Source: Methanobacteriaceae archaeon
GTDB lineage: Archaea; Methanobacteriota; Methanobacteria; Methanobacteriales; Methanobacteriaceae
DNA: 64,000 nt
Reading direction: 5' to 3'
NCBI GenBank assembly: GCA_013403005.1
Contig: JACBOA010000007.1
Span: forward strand, 196,433-260,432
Positions within the stretch are counted from its first letter, which is position 1. Each line of letters starts with the position of its first letter. Shown in pieces: positions 9,443-27,900 of this stretch. The position numbers were made by a program, and so were the translations under genes. The notes under the pieces are model-generated. The model was not told the origin of the DNA. It worked only from the letters and a program-made list of their open reading frames with translations, and did no database searches.

Positions 9443-9895
9443 TGTTTCACCTCTGAGTTATGATCTTATCTATTTACTTTTCTTCTAGATTTAATTATTA
9501 TATTAGATTCTAATTGTATTGAATTTTATTAATAAACCTAATTAAAACTTTAGATGAGCATCGCTTTTTTAAGAGTAATAATAAATTTAAAAAAATAATT
9601 TAACATCTACAGAGATTTTATTGAGATTTATTTAACCAAAAATTATTTTTTTGGTTTATTGTCTTGAAACTCTTATATCTCTCAAAGAATAGAGGAGAAA
9701 TTTATATCAAAGTTATCTACCAAAAATCCTATTGGATATTATTTGATGTACTAATCAATGATTATCTTTTACCTATTTTCTTCTAACTAGGTCTATTATT
9801 CCACCTGTGTCTATCGATGTATTTATTAGTGCTTTTCAATTAATGTATTATAAAATAGCACGAAAACACATAGAATCAAATCATTAGGTGATAAT
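9443..9895. other. Intergenic region between divergent genes
   Basis: This 453-bp AT-rich stretch separates the divergent thioredoxin and shikimate kinase genes and must hold promoters for both. I see no open frame with a ribosome binding site, no tRNA-like T-loop and no strong inverted repeat. Confidence 0.6.
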
Positions 9896-10760
<865 letters not shown>

Positions 10761-10768
<8 letters not shown>

Positions 10769-11054
10769 GGCAGAAGCATTAAAAAAGCTCCAAAGCTCTC
10801 GAAAGAGGATAGATGAACTGGATGAGGAAATAATAAGACTCATCAAAGAACGAACATCCCTGGCAAGGGATATTGCCCAGGCTAAGATGGTTCTTAATAT
10901 GGAAATTCATGACCCGGAAAGGGAAGAAGATATTCAACACAAGATTCGAGAAATTGCTAAGGAGCAGGAAATAAATAAAGATAGTCTCACCCAGATCATA
11001 ATGATACTAGTGGATTTGAGCAAAAAAGAACAAGAAAAAATCTTAAGGAGGTAG
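10761..11054 (+). CDS. aroQ: Chorismate mutase, AroQ class
   Basis: This 97-residue all-helical protein has the AroQ layout: an N-terminal helix with [18 protein letters not shown], followed by [20 protein letters not shown]. It converts chorismate to prephenate for phenylalanine and tyrosine. It is a stand-alone domain, not fused to prephenate dehydratase or dehydrogenase. Its start overlaps the end of the shikimate kinase gene by 8 bases, and it ends 4 bases before the S17e start codon, within whose Shine-Dalgarno it terminates. Confidence 0.93.
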
Positions 11055-11058
11055 CCTC

Positions 11059-13369
<2,311 letters not shown>

Positions 13370-13489
13370 ACCCTAAATTAAACCTTAATAAAGATTTAAT
13401 ATCATTAAATTGGAATTGAAGGTTTATTGTTTTTTTAGGTAGATAATAGCTGTCTTGTCCAGGTGCAAAGGATTTTTTAGAATCACTAA

Positions 13490-13505
13490 TTTTTTCTTTT
13501 TTTTT
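13490..13505 (+). terminator. T-rich terminator after dapA
   Basis: Two T runs (TTTTTT, C, then nine T) lie about 120 bp after dapA and before the dapB ribosome binding site. Archaeal transcription ends at oligo-T tracts without needing a hairpin. A shorter seven-T run is at 13430. The assignment is by sequence pattern only. Confidence 0.5.
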
Positions 13506-13566
13506 ATTGTCCAAAAAATGTGTTTAGAAATTTTTAAGAAATAATTAGTTGAGGAGATGATATATA

Positions 13567-14385
13567 ATGATAGATGTGGCAGTAACCGGTGCTGGTGGAA
13601 GAATGGGCTCCATGATCATCAACACCATCCTAAAGCAGGATGACATGCAACTAGTGGCAGCAATTGAGGCCCCTAACACCCCCCTAGAAGGAAGGGATGT
13701 GGGTGAGGTCATGGGAATCGGACCCATCCACGTGGACATAGTGGGAGCAGAAAAACTCAGAGAAACTCTGGATACTAAAAAACCCGATGTTTTGGTGGAT
13801 TTCACCATTGCAAACGCAGCAGTTGATACTATAAAAACGACCGCAGAATCAGGTGTTAATCTGGTGGTGGGAACCACAGGTTTTACTGAGGAGCAGATGG
13901 CAAACAATGAAAATGCCATAAGAAAAAACCAAGTGAGAGCAGTAATCTCTCCCAACATGGCAGTGGGAGTAAATGTATTCTTTAAAGTGGTGGAGGAACT
14001 GGCCGGGATACTCACAGATTTTGATGTAGAAATAATAGAAGCTCATCATAACCAGAAGAAAGACGCACCATCTGGTACGGCAGTAAAAGCTGCAGAACTA
14101 ATAGCAACGGCTTTGAACAGGAAAATGGATGAAGTTGGCGTCTATGGAAGGCAGGGTATGGTGGGAGAGCGAAAACCAGAAGAAATTGGAATACACGCCG
14201 TGCGTGGAGGAGATATAGTGGGAGATCACACCGTTCTTTTTGCAGGTGATGGTGAAAGACTGGAAATCGTGCACCGGGCCAACAGCAGACAGGCCTTTGT
14301 AAACGGGGTGATTAAAGCTATTAGATACGTTATAACTGCTGAAAAGGGTAAAATAAGCAGCATGAATGATGTATTGGGATTATAA
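13567..14385 (+). CDS. dapB: 4-hydroxy-tetrahydrodipicolinate reductase DapB
   Basis: This 272-residue NAD(P)H-dependent reductase acts on the DapA product. The dinucleotide-binding loop GAGGRMGSMI is at residues 7-16. The family signature EAHHNQKKDAPSGTA near 158-172 holds the catalytic histidine and lysine, and VGTTGF is near 98. GAGGAGATGAT precedes the ATG. No diaminopimelate aminotransferase gene follows here, so the rest of the lysine route (in methanogens usually DapL) must lie elsewhere. Confidence 0.97.
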   Translation: MIDVAVTGAGGRMGSMIINTILKQDDMQLVAAIEAPNTPLEGRDVGEVMGIGPIHVDIVGAEKLRETLDTKKPDVLVDFTIANAAVDTIKTTAESGVNLVVGTTGFTEEQMANNENAIRKNQVRAVISPNMAVGVNVFFKVVEELAGILTDFDVEIIEAHHNQKKDAPSGTAVKAAELIATALNRKMDEVGVYGRQGMVGERKPEEIGIHAVRGGDIVGDHTVLFAGDGERLEIVHRANSRQAFVNGVIKAIRYVITAEKGKISSMNDVLGL

Positions 14386-14660
14386 ATTTCCTGTGACCAT
14401 GGCTTCCAATGACCACAGAATATCAATGGATTGAAGATATTAATGGATTATAAAAAACTATTATGAATATTGATAGAGGATTAAATAGTCAATTCAAAGA
14501 GGCTATTATTAAGGCATGATTAAAGGGAAGAATGGATGAAAGGGTCAATATAAAGAGAAATTTAATTAAAAACTGATTTAACGCAATTAAAAAATATAAA
14601 CAAATTAATAAGGGGATAAATTGAATAGAATAAGATAATAAGAATATGAAAGGTGGTTAT

Positions 14661-15707
<1,047 letters not shown>

Positions 15708-15743
15708 GAGTTATATTATTCAAATCCCAACATTAACTCCCTC

Positions 15744-15751
15744 TTTTTTTT
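15744..15751 (+). terminator. Oligo-T terminator after asd
   Basis: Eight consecutive T residues occur 37 bp after the asd stop codon, a typical archaeal termination signal. There is no associated hairpin. Confidence 0.55.
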
Positions 15752-15921
15752 AATCGAATTTTTCAATTTAAAAAATAAATCTTTTAGGCTTTGAATGGTA
15801 ATGGTTTATGTTATTAAAGAACCAAACAGTTTATAACTAATTTTAAAGGTCTAAATAATTTTAAAGGTTTTAACAGCTTATAAAAGTTTTAAGATTTTTA
15901 CAACTTATGATAGGTGTAGGA

Positions 15922-16375
15922 TCAGGCTGATGTAGAGCTTCTAACATGGGAGATGTCAGTAGTACTGTTTATTCCTATCGAGCTGGGAATGGTAAACGTT
16001 TTTATCACAGCTCCTGATGGGTTTGCATTCCAGTCATAGGGTCCTGCTACTGTCCAAGAAGTTGTTTGATTTTTAATGGTTAATGTAACCAGAACCCAAC
16101 GGTTTTTACCAGTCCAATCAGAACCTGGCAGATCCTGAGGTTCTACATCAGGTCTGCCAACTCCCACTAAAACTGTAAAACTTTCACCAGGTGAAAATTT
16201 GCCCAAGTTGATGGTTTTTGTTTGTCCTTTGTTTAGTAAAAAGTGGTTCTGGCACACCACTTACCTTTTCGTAGTTCCATTTGTAATTTTTCCACTTAGT
16301 ATCCTGCCTTCAAAGCGTAGGGAGTCTTGATACTATTATTTCTAGTTTAACATCAACAGGTTCATTTGAAGACTG
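15922..16375 (-). pseudogene. Decayed gene for a secreted or surface protein
   Basis: The C-terminal 112 codons (15922-16260) are open and read like an extracellular beta-rich domain (FSPGESFTVLVGVGRP, TVAGPYDWNANP). Upstream, protein-like sequence continues in other frames: KWKNYKWNYEKVSG up to about 16320 and EPVDVKLEIIVSRLPTL up to about 16370, with a stop after the latter. No start codon with a ribosome binding site is present for the open part. At least two frameshifts and one stop separate the pieces. I do not recognise the family. It is judged a remnant of a larger exported protein, because repeats of this kind of gene are common in Methanobacterium. Confidence 0.6.
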
Positions 16376-16761
16376 ACATTGGAATAATTAGTGCATATCA
16401 GAAACCTAATATTATCAATAATATCAATAATAGTCACTGCTCCCTATAGAAGCAAATACTCTGTTGCACCCTGACCTTTTTTAATCATCTAGCACATTTT
16501 AATCCCAAATAAAATACAAGCGTTCACATTCTAATAAATATTAAAGTTTTTCTTTTGAATTATCACCAAAAAACACAAAAATTACAAAAAACACAAAAAA
16601 CAACGTTAAATAAATCATCCAATAGAATAATATATGATAATAAGAAGATTTCATTTTAAGGGTCTAATGATATGGAAGGAATGATGTCTTAACTTTTAAA
16701 AGTGATGGGAGAATAATTAAATTAAGAACAAGTTTTAGATTAGAGTAGTAATCGTGATAAC
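16376..16761. other. AT-rich intergenic region
   Basis: This region between the decayed gene and the coiled-coil gene contains A-rich imperfect repeats (AAAAAACACAAAAA units near 16567-16600) and an ATCAATAAT direct repeat near 16415. Further protein-like sequence belonging to the pseudogene is not recognisable here. The promoter for the downstream gene must lie in the last 100 bases. Confidence 0.5.
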
Positions 16762-17271
16762 ATGGCAATTTTAAAGGATACCGAGAGAGAACAGTTGAGG
16801 CAACTGGTGAAGGCGTGCCTCTTGGAAATTAGCAAGTTAAAAATCGACCTTAAAAAGTGCCAGAAAGAATCTTCGAAAAATATACTTCAAGAACACAGCA
16901 AACTTCAAAAGTTACAGACTGAACAAGAGAAGGAATTAAGTAAAAAAGAAGATGAAATCAAAAAATTACTCAATCTTATAGAGGAAAAAGATTTGAAAAT
17001 AAAAGAATTAGAGAAAGTAAAGGATCAGTTCAAACTCCTTACCCAGAAACCCAAAAATGATCTAACCTATTTCCAGTCCAACATCTACCTTTTACTCCCT
17101 GATAAAGAGGATGAAATGGAAAACCTCTATGAATCTATAATTGACCTTGGTTTCAAGGAACTCACCCTCCAGAACTTTGAGCACGCCCTAAGGAACCTAG
17201 AAAGAAAGGGATACTTCAGTTCCAGGGAAGAAAATGGTAAAATTCTTTGGAAAAAGATCGAAAAAGACTAA
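16762..17271 (+). CDS. Coiled-coil protein with C-terminal winged-helix-like region
   Basis: This 169-residue protein is highly charged. Residues about 10-100 are rich in Lys/Glu heptads (ELSKKEDEIKKLL, EEKDLKIKELEKVK), which indicates a long coiled coil. The C-terminal 70 residues (NIYLLLPDKEDEMENLYESI, TLQNFEHALRNLERKGYFSS) have the spacing of a small winged helix. No membrane segment is present. I cannot assign a family. A DNA-binding or scaffold role is possible but unsupported by context. GTGATAAC precedes the ATG. It lies upstream of the thermosome gene, from which it is separated by a clear promoter. Confidence 0.7.
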   Translation: MAILKDTEREQLRQLVKACLLEISKLKIDLKKCQKESSKNILQEHSKLQKLQTEQEKELSKKEDEIKKLLNLIEEKDLKIKELEKVKDQFKLLTQKPKNDLTYFQSNIYLLLPDKEDEMENLYESIIDLGFKELTLQNFEHALRNLERKGYFSSREENGKILWKKIEKD

Positions 17272-17424
17272 AAACAAGCAATATTTATTTAGCTTTTCAA
17301 ATGTGTTTATTTTTCTAATTTATCTATTCTATTTATCTATAATTCCGTATAATTCATTTGATCGTATGAAATATCATGAAAACCATCCATTTTTTTATTT
17401 TAAATCAGGCAATCACTGAATAGT

Positions 17425-17482
<58 letters not shown>

Positions 17483-17485
17483 AAT

Positions 17486-19114
<1,629 letters not shown>

Positions 19115-19143
19115 AGTCTCTTGACTTTACTCATTTCTATCTA

Positions 19144-19152
19144 TTTTTTTTT
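19144..19152 (+). terminator. Oligo-T terminator after the thermosome gene
   Basis: A run of nine T lies 30 bp downstream of the thermosome stop codon, consistent with archaeal transcription termination. Confidence 0.6.
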
Positions 19153-19327
19153 AATTTAACTGATTATTTTCCAATTAATTTTTCTTAAATTCTTTCATTC
19201 AAGATATAAACTGCTTATAGTATTCTTACAGAACCGATAAATTTATTCAATTAATTTACCATAAGATTACTATAAGAAAAATGAGATCTATTTTTAAGGA
19301 TAGATGATTAACTGATAGAGGTTAAAT

Positions 19328-19681
19328 ATGTTCGCACGAAAACCGTCATCTCAAAGTGATCTGGATCCAAACTCTGCTTTTAAACTGATTCAGGAGAATA
19401 AAGATAACCCTAATTTTATTATACTTGATGTTAGAACCCCTGGAGAATTTAATCAGTCACATATTGAGGGTTCTGTACAATTAGACTACCAGTCAAGGGA
19501 TTTCGAGAAAAAATTGCTTGATTTTGATAAAAATAAAATATATCTGGTTTACTGTCGTTCTGGTATGAGAAGCGGTGCCAGTATCGATATAATGGCCAAA
19601 ATGGGGTTTAAAAATTTGTATAATATGGCTGGTGGAATAATGGGGTGGGAAAACTGTGGATTACCTCTAAAAAAGCCTTGA
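19328..19681 (+). CDS. Rhodanese-like sulfurtransferase domain protein
   Basis: This 117-residue single rhodanese domain has the active-site loop VYCRSGMRSG (Cys near residue 78), LDVRTPGEFNQSHIEGS near 36-52 and a C-terminal GGIMGWENCGLPL. Proteins of this type carry persulfide on the active-site cysteine and donate sulfur to biosynthetic or repair reactions. No export signal is seen. GATAGAGG precedes the ATG. It is convergent with the thiolase gene, with 62 bp between stop codons. The partner enzyme is not identifiable from context. Confidence 0.92.
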   Translation: MFARKPSSQSDLDPNSAFKLIQENKDNPNFIILDVRTPGEFNQSHIEGSVQLDYQSRDFEKKLLDFDKNKIYLVYCRSGMRSGASIDIMAKMGFKNLYNMAGGIMGWENCGLPLKKP

Positions 19682-19743
19682 AATATAATAATAGAAGGAA
19701 TCTGTTGATTTATTCCTTCCTTAATTATTTCTAAGTTCTGGGT

Positions 19744-20896
<1,153 letters not shown>

Positions 20897-20931
20897 ATAA
20901 CATTCCTCCATTTAATAATAAGTATTATGTT

Positions 20932-21987
<1,056 letters not shown>

Positions 21988-22179
21988 ATTAACTCACAAC
22001 CGTTTAATATTATTCAAATTTGTTGTTAAGCCAATTATTTTTTTGTTAAGTATTTTTAAAGTATATCAAAATTTTTTGGCTTGTTTAATTTGGGTTTTAC
22101 GTTAAAGTTTTCCATTAATGTTCGTGTAAGCGGTGTATATTAAAAAAAATACAATTATTAAATTATAGACTAAAACCAG

Positions 22180-22188
22180 TTTATATAC
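22180..22188 (+). promoter_or_regulatory. TATA box for the formyl-THF cyclo-ligase-like gene
   Basis: TTTATATAC fits an archaeal TATA box about 100 bp upstream of the ATG at 22280. It would give a leader of roughly 65 bases. The other side of the gap drives the HMG-CoA synthase gene, so this is a divergent promoter region. Confidence 0.55.
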
Positions 22189-22279
22189 TTATGTATGTGA
22201 TGGGCTGAGGTGTCAGCATTTTAATGAGAACCGATTTCTGTCAATTATTTATTAGATATAAGTCATAAAAGTAAATTTA

Positions 22280-22918
22280 ATGACTGTTAAGAATAAGAAG
22301 AAACTTAGGGAAGAAATATGGAGTATTCTAGATGAGGATAATCTTATCAGATCTTCCCAATCATGCGTAGGGAAAATTCCTAACTTTAAGGAGGCTCCTC
22401 TTGCAGCTATCCGACTTACAAATACACTTGACTGGCAATATTCACAAACAGTGTTCACCAGTCCGGATTCTGCTTTAAAGGAAGTACGTGAATATGCCCT
22501 TCGCTATGGTAAAAATCTGATAATGGCCACTCCCAAAATTAAGGAAGGATACCTTCTCATCAATCCCAAAAAAGTTAGGGGTCATGAAAAAATAGCATCT
22601 ACCATTAAGGGCGCCTTTAGATTTGGTGAGAAAATAACTAGTTTCCCCCAGATAGACTTGGTGGTGGAGGGTTCTCTGGGTGTTGATCTAATTGGAAACC
22701 GTTTGGGTAAAGGTGGAGGGTATGCTGATCGTGAAATTTCTCATTTATTTAATGAAGGGGTTATAAATGAAAATACAACCCTGTGCACGCTAGTTCATTC
22801 CCTGCAAATTAAAGAAAAAATTCCAGTCGAGGATCATGATGAAAAAATTAACCTGATTGTAACACCGGAAATGGTGATAAGAACAGATTCTATAACAATA
22901 AAAAATTATTTGAAATAA
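22280..22918 (+). CDS. 5-formyltetrahydrofolate cyclo-ligase-like protein
   Basis: This 212-residue protein has the MTHFS fold pattern: an N-terminal LREEIWSIL helix, KNLIMATPKIKEGYLLI, DLVVEGSLGVDLIGNRLGKGGGYADRE (the conserved G-x-G-x-G-x-Y-D-like loop near 145-160) and a C-terminal PVEDHDEKINLIVTPE. Bacterial and eukaryotic homologues convert 5-formyl-THF to methenyl-THF. In a methanogen the substrate is more likely a methanopterin derivative or another pterin, and this is not established. No Shine-Dalgarno is visible upstream of the ATG. Confidence 0.85.
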   Translation: MTVKNKKKLREEIWSILDEDNLIRSSQSCVGKIPNFKEAPLAAIRLTNTLDWQYSQTVFTSPDSALKEVREYALRYGKNLIMATPKIKEGYLLINPKKVRGHEKIASTIKGAFRFGEKITSFPQIDLVVEGSLGVDLIGNRLGKGGGYADREISHLFNEGVINENTTLCTLVHSLQIKEKIPVEDHDEKINLIVTPEMVIRTDSITIKNYLK

Positions 22919-22956
22919 CATTTAATTTGAACTAACATTTATATTAGCTTAATTTA

Positions 22957-23319
22957 TTAAAATATATCCAACAGCATTTCCAAATCCAGCTTACCCACAT
23001 CCTCCAAGGTTTTCATATCATACTTTTTATAGAGGGCATTCCAATCCTGTTGAAGCATAAACTCCTGAAAACCCACTGGAGTCATTGACGCACTGCCAGA
23101 TTTCATATCCTCCAGTTCTATTATACAACTTTTTAAAAGTTCTTCAGAGTCATCTAATTCCATGAGTTTTTTCAAAAAACCCTTATCATCCTTAATGGGT
23201 TCATTAACTTCTATTCCCTTGTAGTAAAATTTTTTGAAGGTTTTATTCTGAGACAAAAACCTGTAAACAAGTATTAATTTCTCCTGAAGTTCTTCTAATT
23301 CATGGGGGGTCAAATCCAA
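22957..23319 (-). CDS. Hypothetical helical protein
   Basis: This protein of about 120 residues is predicted to be all-helical and acidic. It contains LTPHELEELQEKLILVYRFLS near the start and MTPVGFQEFMLQQDWNALYKKYDMKTLEDVGKLD near the end. I do not recognise a family. The frame extends to TTG at 23340, but AAGGTGGT at about 23324-23331 fits TTG at 23319 better, giving a start at LDLTPHEL. It converges with the cyclo-ligase-like gene (38 bp between stops). No context links it to a pathway. Confidence 0.65.
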   Translation of the reverse strand: MDLTPHELEELQEKLILVYRFLSQNKTFKKFYYKGIEVNEPIKDDKGFLKKLMELDDSEELLKSCIIELEDMKSGSASMTPVGFQEFMLQQDWNALYKKYDMKTLEDVGKLDLEMLLDIF

Positions 23320-23340
23320 ACAAACCACCTTCTTTTTCAA

Positions 23341-23712
23341 ATATATATTTCAAATTTTATTATAATTATCTGGATAATTATAAGAGGGTAATATATTCTT
23401 CTCATTGTGACATAGTACCGGGATATATAATATTCCTAATATTCCAGATAATTTCTAGTTCAATTAGACTCTAACATAGGAAATGGGGGACTGAAAACAA
23501 TAAAAAAGCTTCAGAAAATCCAGAAAAGGGAAGAGGTCGTTCTAATAACTCTTCGAAACTTTTATAATCTCATGATGTACTAAATGAATTTAAATATGTG
23601 TAACGAGAGTGTATATCAAAAGAATTTTTAAAATTTATCGTGAATTGGAAAATTTTTTAAATTTTTAAATAATATTTGAAAGTAAATATAAAAAAATTAC
23701 CCTTTTAATGGT
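23341..23712. other. Intergenic region without recognised gene
   Basis: This 372-bp AT-rich stretch lies upstream of the hypothetical gene and downstream of the ferritin-like gene, both on the minus strand. A 30-codon plus-strand frame (about 23490-23583, reading LKTIKKLQKIQKREEVV) lacks a start with a ribosome binding site and is not called. A small RNA cannot be excluded. Confidence 0.5.
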
Positions 23713-24126
23713 TTAATCCTGTTTTAAATTATCCAAACGGTCACGGAACTCTTTACGGTGTCGTCTTTCTTCATCTCTGATATGTTTAAGAACTCCCACC
23801 ACTTCTTCATCGTCAATAACTTCAATCTGGTGGGTGTATCTATCAATACCTTCAGATTCCATCTCTATCTGCCTTTGAAGCATTTCTTGCAGGTTATCTC
23901 CACCATAATCCAGTTCTTTGTGATTCATGATTGGTTTTCCCCCTCTTTTGGTTATCAGATCGGCTAACCACCACATATGTCTCATTTCATCAACTGATAT
24001 GGCTTCTGTAACTCTGCTGGGGTCGCATTCGTCCATCATGAATGAATTAAACACATAGGTCATGGTTGTTTCCAGTTCCGCAACGAAATCCTCATTTAAC
24101 ATGGCAATTATATCTTTCTTGTCCAA
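23713..24126 (-). CDS. Ferritin-like diiron protein (bacterioferritin/rubrerythrin-type)
   Basis: This 137-residue four-helix protein has the ferritin-like diiron ligand pattern: an early Glu in FVAELETTMTYVF, SVDEMRHMWWLADLI (ExxH, near 47), then Glu in EMESEGIDRYTHQI and DEERRHRKEF (ExxRRH, near 118). It lacks a rubredoxin domain. It could store or oxidise iron or reduce peroxide, and the choice cannot be made from sequence. The start is TTG at 24126, preceded by AGGAGGT. It stands alone, with 130 bp to the thioesterase gene upstream. Confidence 0.85.
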   Translation of the reverse strand: MDKKDIIAMLNEDFVAELETTMTYVFNSFMMDECDPSRVTEAISVDEMRHMWWLADLITKRGGKPIMNHKELDYGGDNLQEMLQRQIEMESEGIDRYTHQIEVIDDEEVVGVLKHIRDEERRHRKEFRDRLDNLKQD

Positions 24127-24256
24127 ATAAATACCTCCTGTTATTTATATTTATCAATTACTTTATCAATTACACAGTTCTAAACATTAAATTCTATAAA
24201 CCATACAATGCTGATTAGATACTATATTAAATTCCATTTAATTTGTTGTCCCCCTA

Positions 24257-24682
24257 TTAGTCCTGTTCAACAACGGAATTTAATAAATCATCAATTTTTT
24301 CCCTTTTTCGGTAAGCCATGCCCTGAAATACACTAACCAGGTCCCGAACCTCATCATAAATTTCTACAGTGTAGCTGGCAATTCTACCTCCGCTGGATAA
24401 TTCACGGGCCTCTGCAGTTAAAACTCCACTTTTAACAGCTTTCAAATAGGATATATTGGCGTTAATGGCCACAGTAACGGTGCCGTGTGAATTAGCAGCA
24501 AGGGCAAAAGTAAAATCTGCTAATGTGAATAGAGCACCTCCATGCACAGTTCCAACACCGTTAAGGTGCATATCAGACACTTCCATCCTAGTAGTGGCTT
24601 TTCCAGGGGAGATGTCAACCACTTCAATACCGCTTACCGCAGCAAAACGGTCATTTTCAAAGAATTCCAGGATTTTATCCAT
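24257..24682 (-). CDS. PaaI-family hot-dog thioesterase
   Basis: This 141-residue hot-dog domain has the PaaI signature LNGVGTVHGGALFTLADFTFALAAN near 40-64, with a catalytic-type Asp/Glu region, followed by ANISYLKAVKSGVLTAEA. Such enzymes hydrolyse acyl- or aryl-CoA thioesters. The natural substrate in methanogens is not known. It is likely tetrameric and cytoplasmic. A TTTTTTAAATGG context surrounds the ATG and no strong ribosome binding site is seen. The ferritin-like gene follows on the same strand. Confidence 0.9.
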   Translation of the reverse strand: MDKILEFFENDRFAAVSGIEVVDISPGKATTRMEVSDMHLNGVGTVHGGALFTLADFTFALAANSHGTVTVAINANISYLKAVKSGVLTAEARELSSGGRIASYTVEIYDEVRDLVSVFQGMAYRKREKIDDLLNSVVEQD

Positions 24683-24993
24683 TTAAAAAACCTATCTAAT
24701 CTTTTTATAATATTCCATCAGTCTTCTATAACCTCTAGGTGTACATTCTGCAATTACTGATTAATAAAATAATTGTCATTTATAGTAGAACATTGAAAGT
24801 ATAAAACTCTAAAATGGGATTCGACATCATCACTCCTTTGTGAAGAGATTGGTGATAATGTTTATAGTCCGATAATAGTCTATATGATAATAGTCTTTAG
24901 TAGCTGTCGTTGTTTTTAAATAAATTGTTTTTGGTGGAAAATAATGAAAATAGGGGTAAAAAAATAAAATTCCCCGCGGGTTAAGAGATTTGC
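24683..24993. other. Intergenic region with a direct repeat
   Basis: This 311-bp gap lies between the surface-protein stop codon and the thioesterase start, both on the minus strand. It contains GATAATAGTCT twice (near 24873 and 24888). A CCGCGG palindrome lies close to the surface-protein stop. No gene is supported. Confidence 0.5.
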
Positions 24994-27900
24994 TTATTTT
25001 CTTTTTGCACTAAACACACCAGATAGTAGCATTAACAGGGCTAATAAAAGAGCCCCTAATGGTGCACCTGTCTTTTGCATGGGCACAGTTTTCCCATTAA
25101 CTGGAATGGCTTGCACATCAAGTGTGGCCGTGGCATTCTGGTTGTCTAAGATTGGATCGTAAGTGTCGGAATAAACGTGTGCATGGTTTTCTAACGGTCC
25201 AACCTTTTCTACTCCAACAGTTATTACCAGTTGGGCAACTGCACCTCTTGGCAGGTTTCCTATGGTCCATATGCCTGTATTAGGATCGTATGATCCATAG
25301 TTGGCACTGGAGCTGATGTATACAGCACCTTCCGGCAGTTTATCTGTGACATAGACATTGGTAGCAGTATCCGGCCCTTTGTTCTGCACGATTAGGGTGA
25401 AGTAGATTAGTTCATGGATGTAAGGACGAGGATTACTGACTGTTTTAGTAATTTCCAGATCTGCTGCTGGTGGTACGTTTATCGTTGCATTGACTTCATT
25501 TGCCCAGTTGGTCATTTCCCCAGTTGCATTTACCAGTGCGGTGATGTTTAGAGTTGCGGTGGTGCCGTTTAATAACGTTCCCACATCCCATAATCCGGTC
25601 ATCGAGTCATATATTCCTTTGGAGGACCAGTATGAAACGAATACCAGTCCGTTTGGTAATTCATCTATAACTTGCACGTCTGAGGCATCGTTTGGTCCGT
25701 CGTTATGTACTGTTACCGTGAATATAATCGTACTTCCATAGTTTGGTGTGGAGTTGTTCACTGTTTTGGTAATTGTGATATGGGCATGAGGTGGTATGTC
25801 CAATTGTGCACTAGCGTTACCAAATGGTGGTCCCTTGGGGTATTCTGGGTTATAAGTGTTTTGTGTAGTTTGATTTACAGTGTTGTTGAGTGTGGTGTTA
25901 GCTACTGTAATCTGTCCAGGTATTGATATCCAAAATGTTTGGCCTACATTAACCGTTGTACTTACAAATCCAGGCCATATTGCAGGTATATTATTCCAGA
26001 TTCCAGAATCAAATTTATATTGCCAGTAACTGTCTGGTGTGAATCCTGCTGGTAGAATATCACTTAGAGTAATTGTAGCATTACTCGGACCGATATTGGT
26101 AGCACTGAATACTATCCAAACATTATCTAGGTACTGGGCTGTGGTTATAGGTGTTCCGTCCTGGGTTGCCCTCCACTCTTTATTAAGTTTAAATATAGAT
26201 GCGTCTGGCACATTGATGGTTTCGTTATCTTTGCTCCATTCCTCTTTGTCAAAGGTGGTTTGGTTACTCACAAAAGCCCAGTTGGTTATTTTTCCTATTC
26301 CAGTCACGTTGGCTGTTATGTTCAGGAATACACTCGTGCCATTTAATATTGTTCCTATATTCCATATTCCAGTATTCGGGTTATATGTTGTTCCTGGTGT
26401 AAATACTGATGAAAAGTAGGTTAATCCAGCTGGTAGAATATCTGTTACTTCCACACCCTGGGCATCGTTGGGTCCAGTGTTAAATGCTGTGATGGTAAAT
26501 GTTACTAAACTCCAATAATTCGGTGTTGGATTATCAACTGTTTTGTCTAGCACTACATGTGCAGCTTCGCTTACAGTTATGGTGACGGTTGCATTGTTAT
26601 CAGGGTGTGGATCGAAGGTTGTTGTGGTTACATTAACGAAATTGGTTATCAATCCAGTGGCATTTACTATTGCAGTTATATTTATGGTTGCATTTTGATT
26701 ATTTCCAATGGTTCCTAAGTTCCAGGTGTATATGTTTCCCACGACTGAGGATGGTACTGGTGTGGAGGACACGAAAATCAGGCCAGTTGGCCATACATCT
26801 GTGACCACAACATTTTCAGCATCATCCGGTCCTGCATTGCACACACCAATGGTGAAGTGAATGGTATCACCAAAATCTGGTGTTGAACTGTCTACTTTTT
26901 TGCAGATTGAGAGATCTGCTGTGGGTACATAAGGGTTTTCTACAAAAATTGTTATTGAATCATGGTTGTTTAGGGGATTGGGGTCGAATTCAGTTCCGTT
27001 GACCCTGACTATGTTGGTTGTATTTCCTATGAAAGTGTTACTTATGGTGGCGTTGAATTCAAGGGTCACTGTTTGACCAGAAGTTAAAGTTCCAATGTTC
27101 CATATTCCGGTGAGATGATCCCAAGTTCCCTGACTGGGATTGGCAGCACCAAATGATGCTATTCCATTTGGTATAGGGTCGTATGCCTTCACGTCATTTG
27201 CGGTGTTGGGTCCGAGGTTTGTAACTGTTAGGGTGAAGGTTACGTTTTGTCCAGAGGTCAGGTCATGTGTTTGATTTGCTGTTTTTGATATGGCCAGGTC
27301 TGCGGCCGGGATTAAATTGCTGATAAATGTTGCATTTTTACATAAGGTTCCATTAACATATGCATTCACTGTGTTAGTGAGAGTTGCTGGGGGTGTTGCG
27401 GCGGTATCTACTACTCCTCTAACCCAGAAATTTACAATCTGACCAACAGAATAGCTTCCAAGAACTACATTCTGCCCTGAAGTGTAAGGACTCCAGTTAA
27501 TATAATCCAGGGAGTATTGTGCATTTTGAACTTCAGTTGGTAGAACATCAGAAAAGCTCACAATCCAGGCAGTGTGGGGGCCATTGTTTCGTATGCTCAT
27601 TTCATAAGTCAATAAACTTCCAGGCCAAACAGGCTCAGGGTTCCCTTCTTTGGTCACATTAAGGCATGCTGGGAAGTCTACTTGGGGTATGGGTAAGGTT
27701 AAGTTTCCTTTAATGTTATTGGGGTCTGTGTAAGTGATGTTTGCTACTACGTTGGTGGGAATGTTGAATCCATTAATGGTGGACATTAATTGGTAACTCA
27801 CGTTCCATGTTTGCCCATGTCCCAGAGTTGGGATAAACCAGGTTAATGTTCTGCTACCATCCGGGTTTAAAACATTGGTGGTTGGAGTTATAGTAGCACC

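Noticed and set aside
23490..23583. 30-codon frame reading LKTIKKLQKIQKREEVV
   Set aside because: No start codon with a ribosome binding site. It could be a gene remnant, but nothing supports this.
24790..24840. Minus-strand ATG behind AGGAGTGATG in the gap before the surface protein gene
   Set aside because: The frame ends after 13 codons. The strong ribosome binding-like sequence is probably chance.
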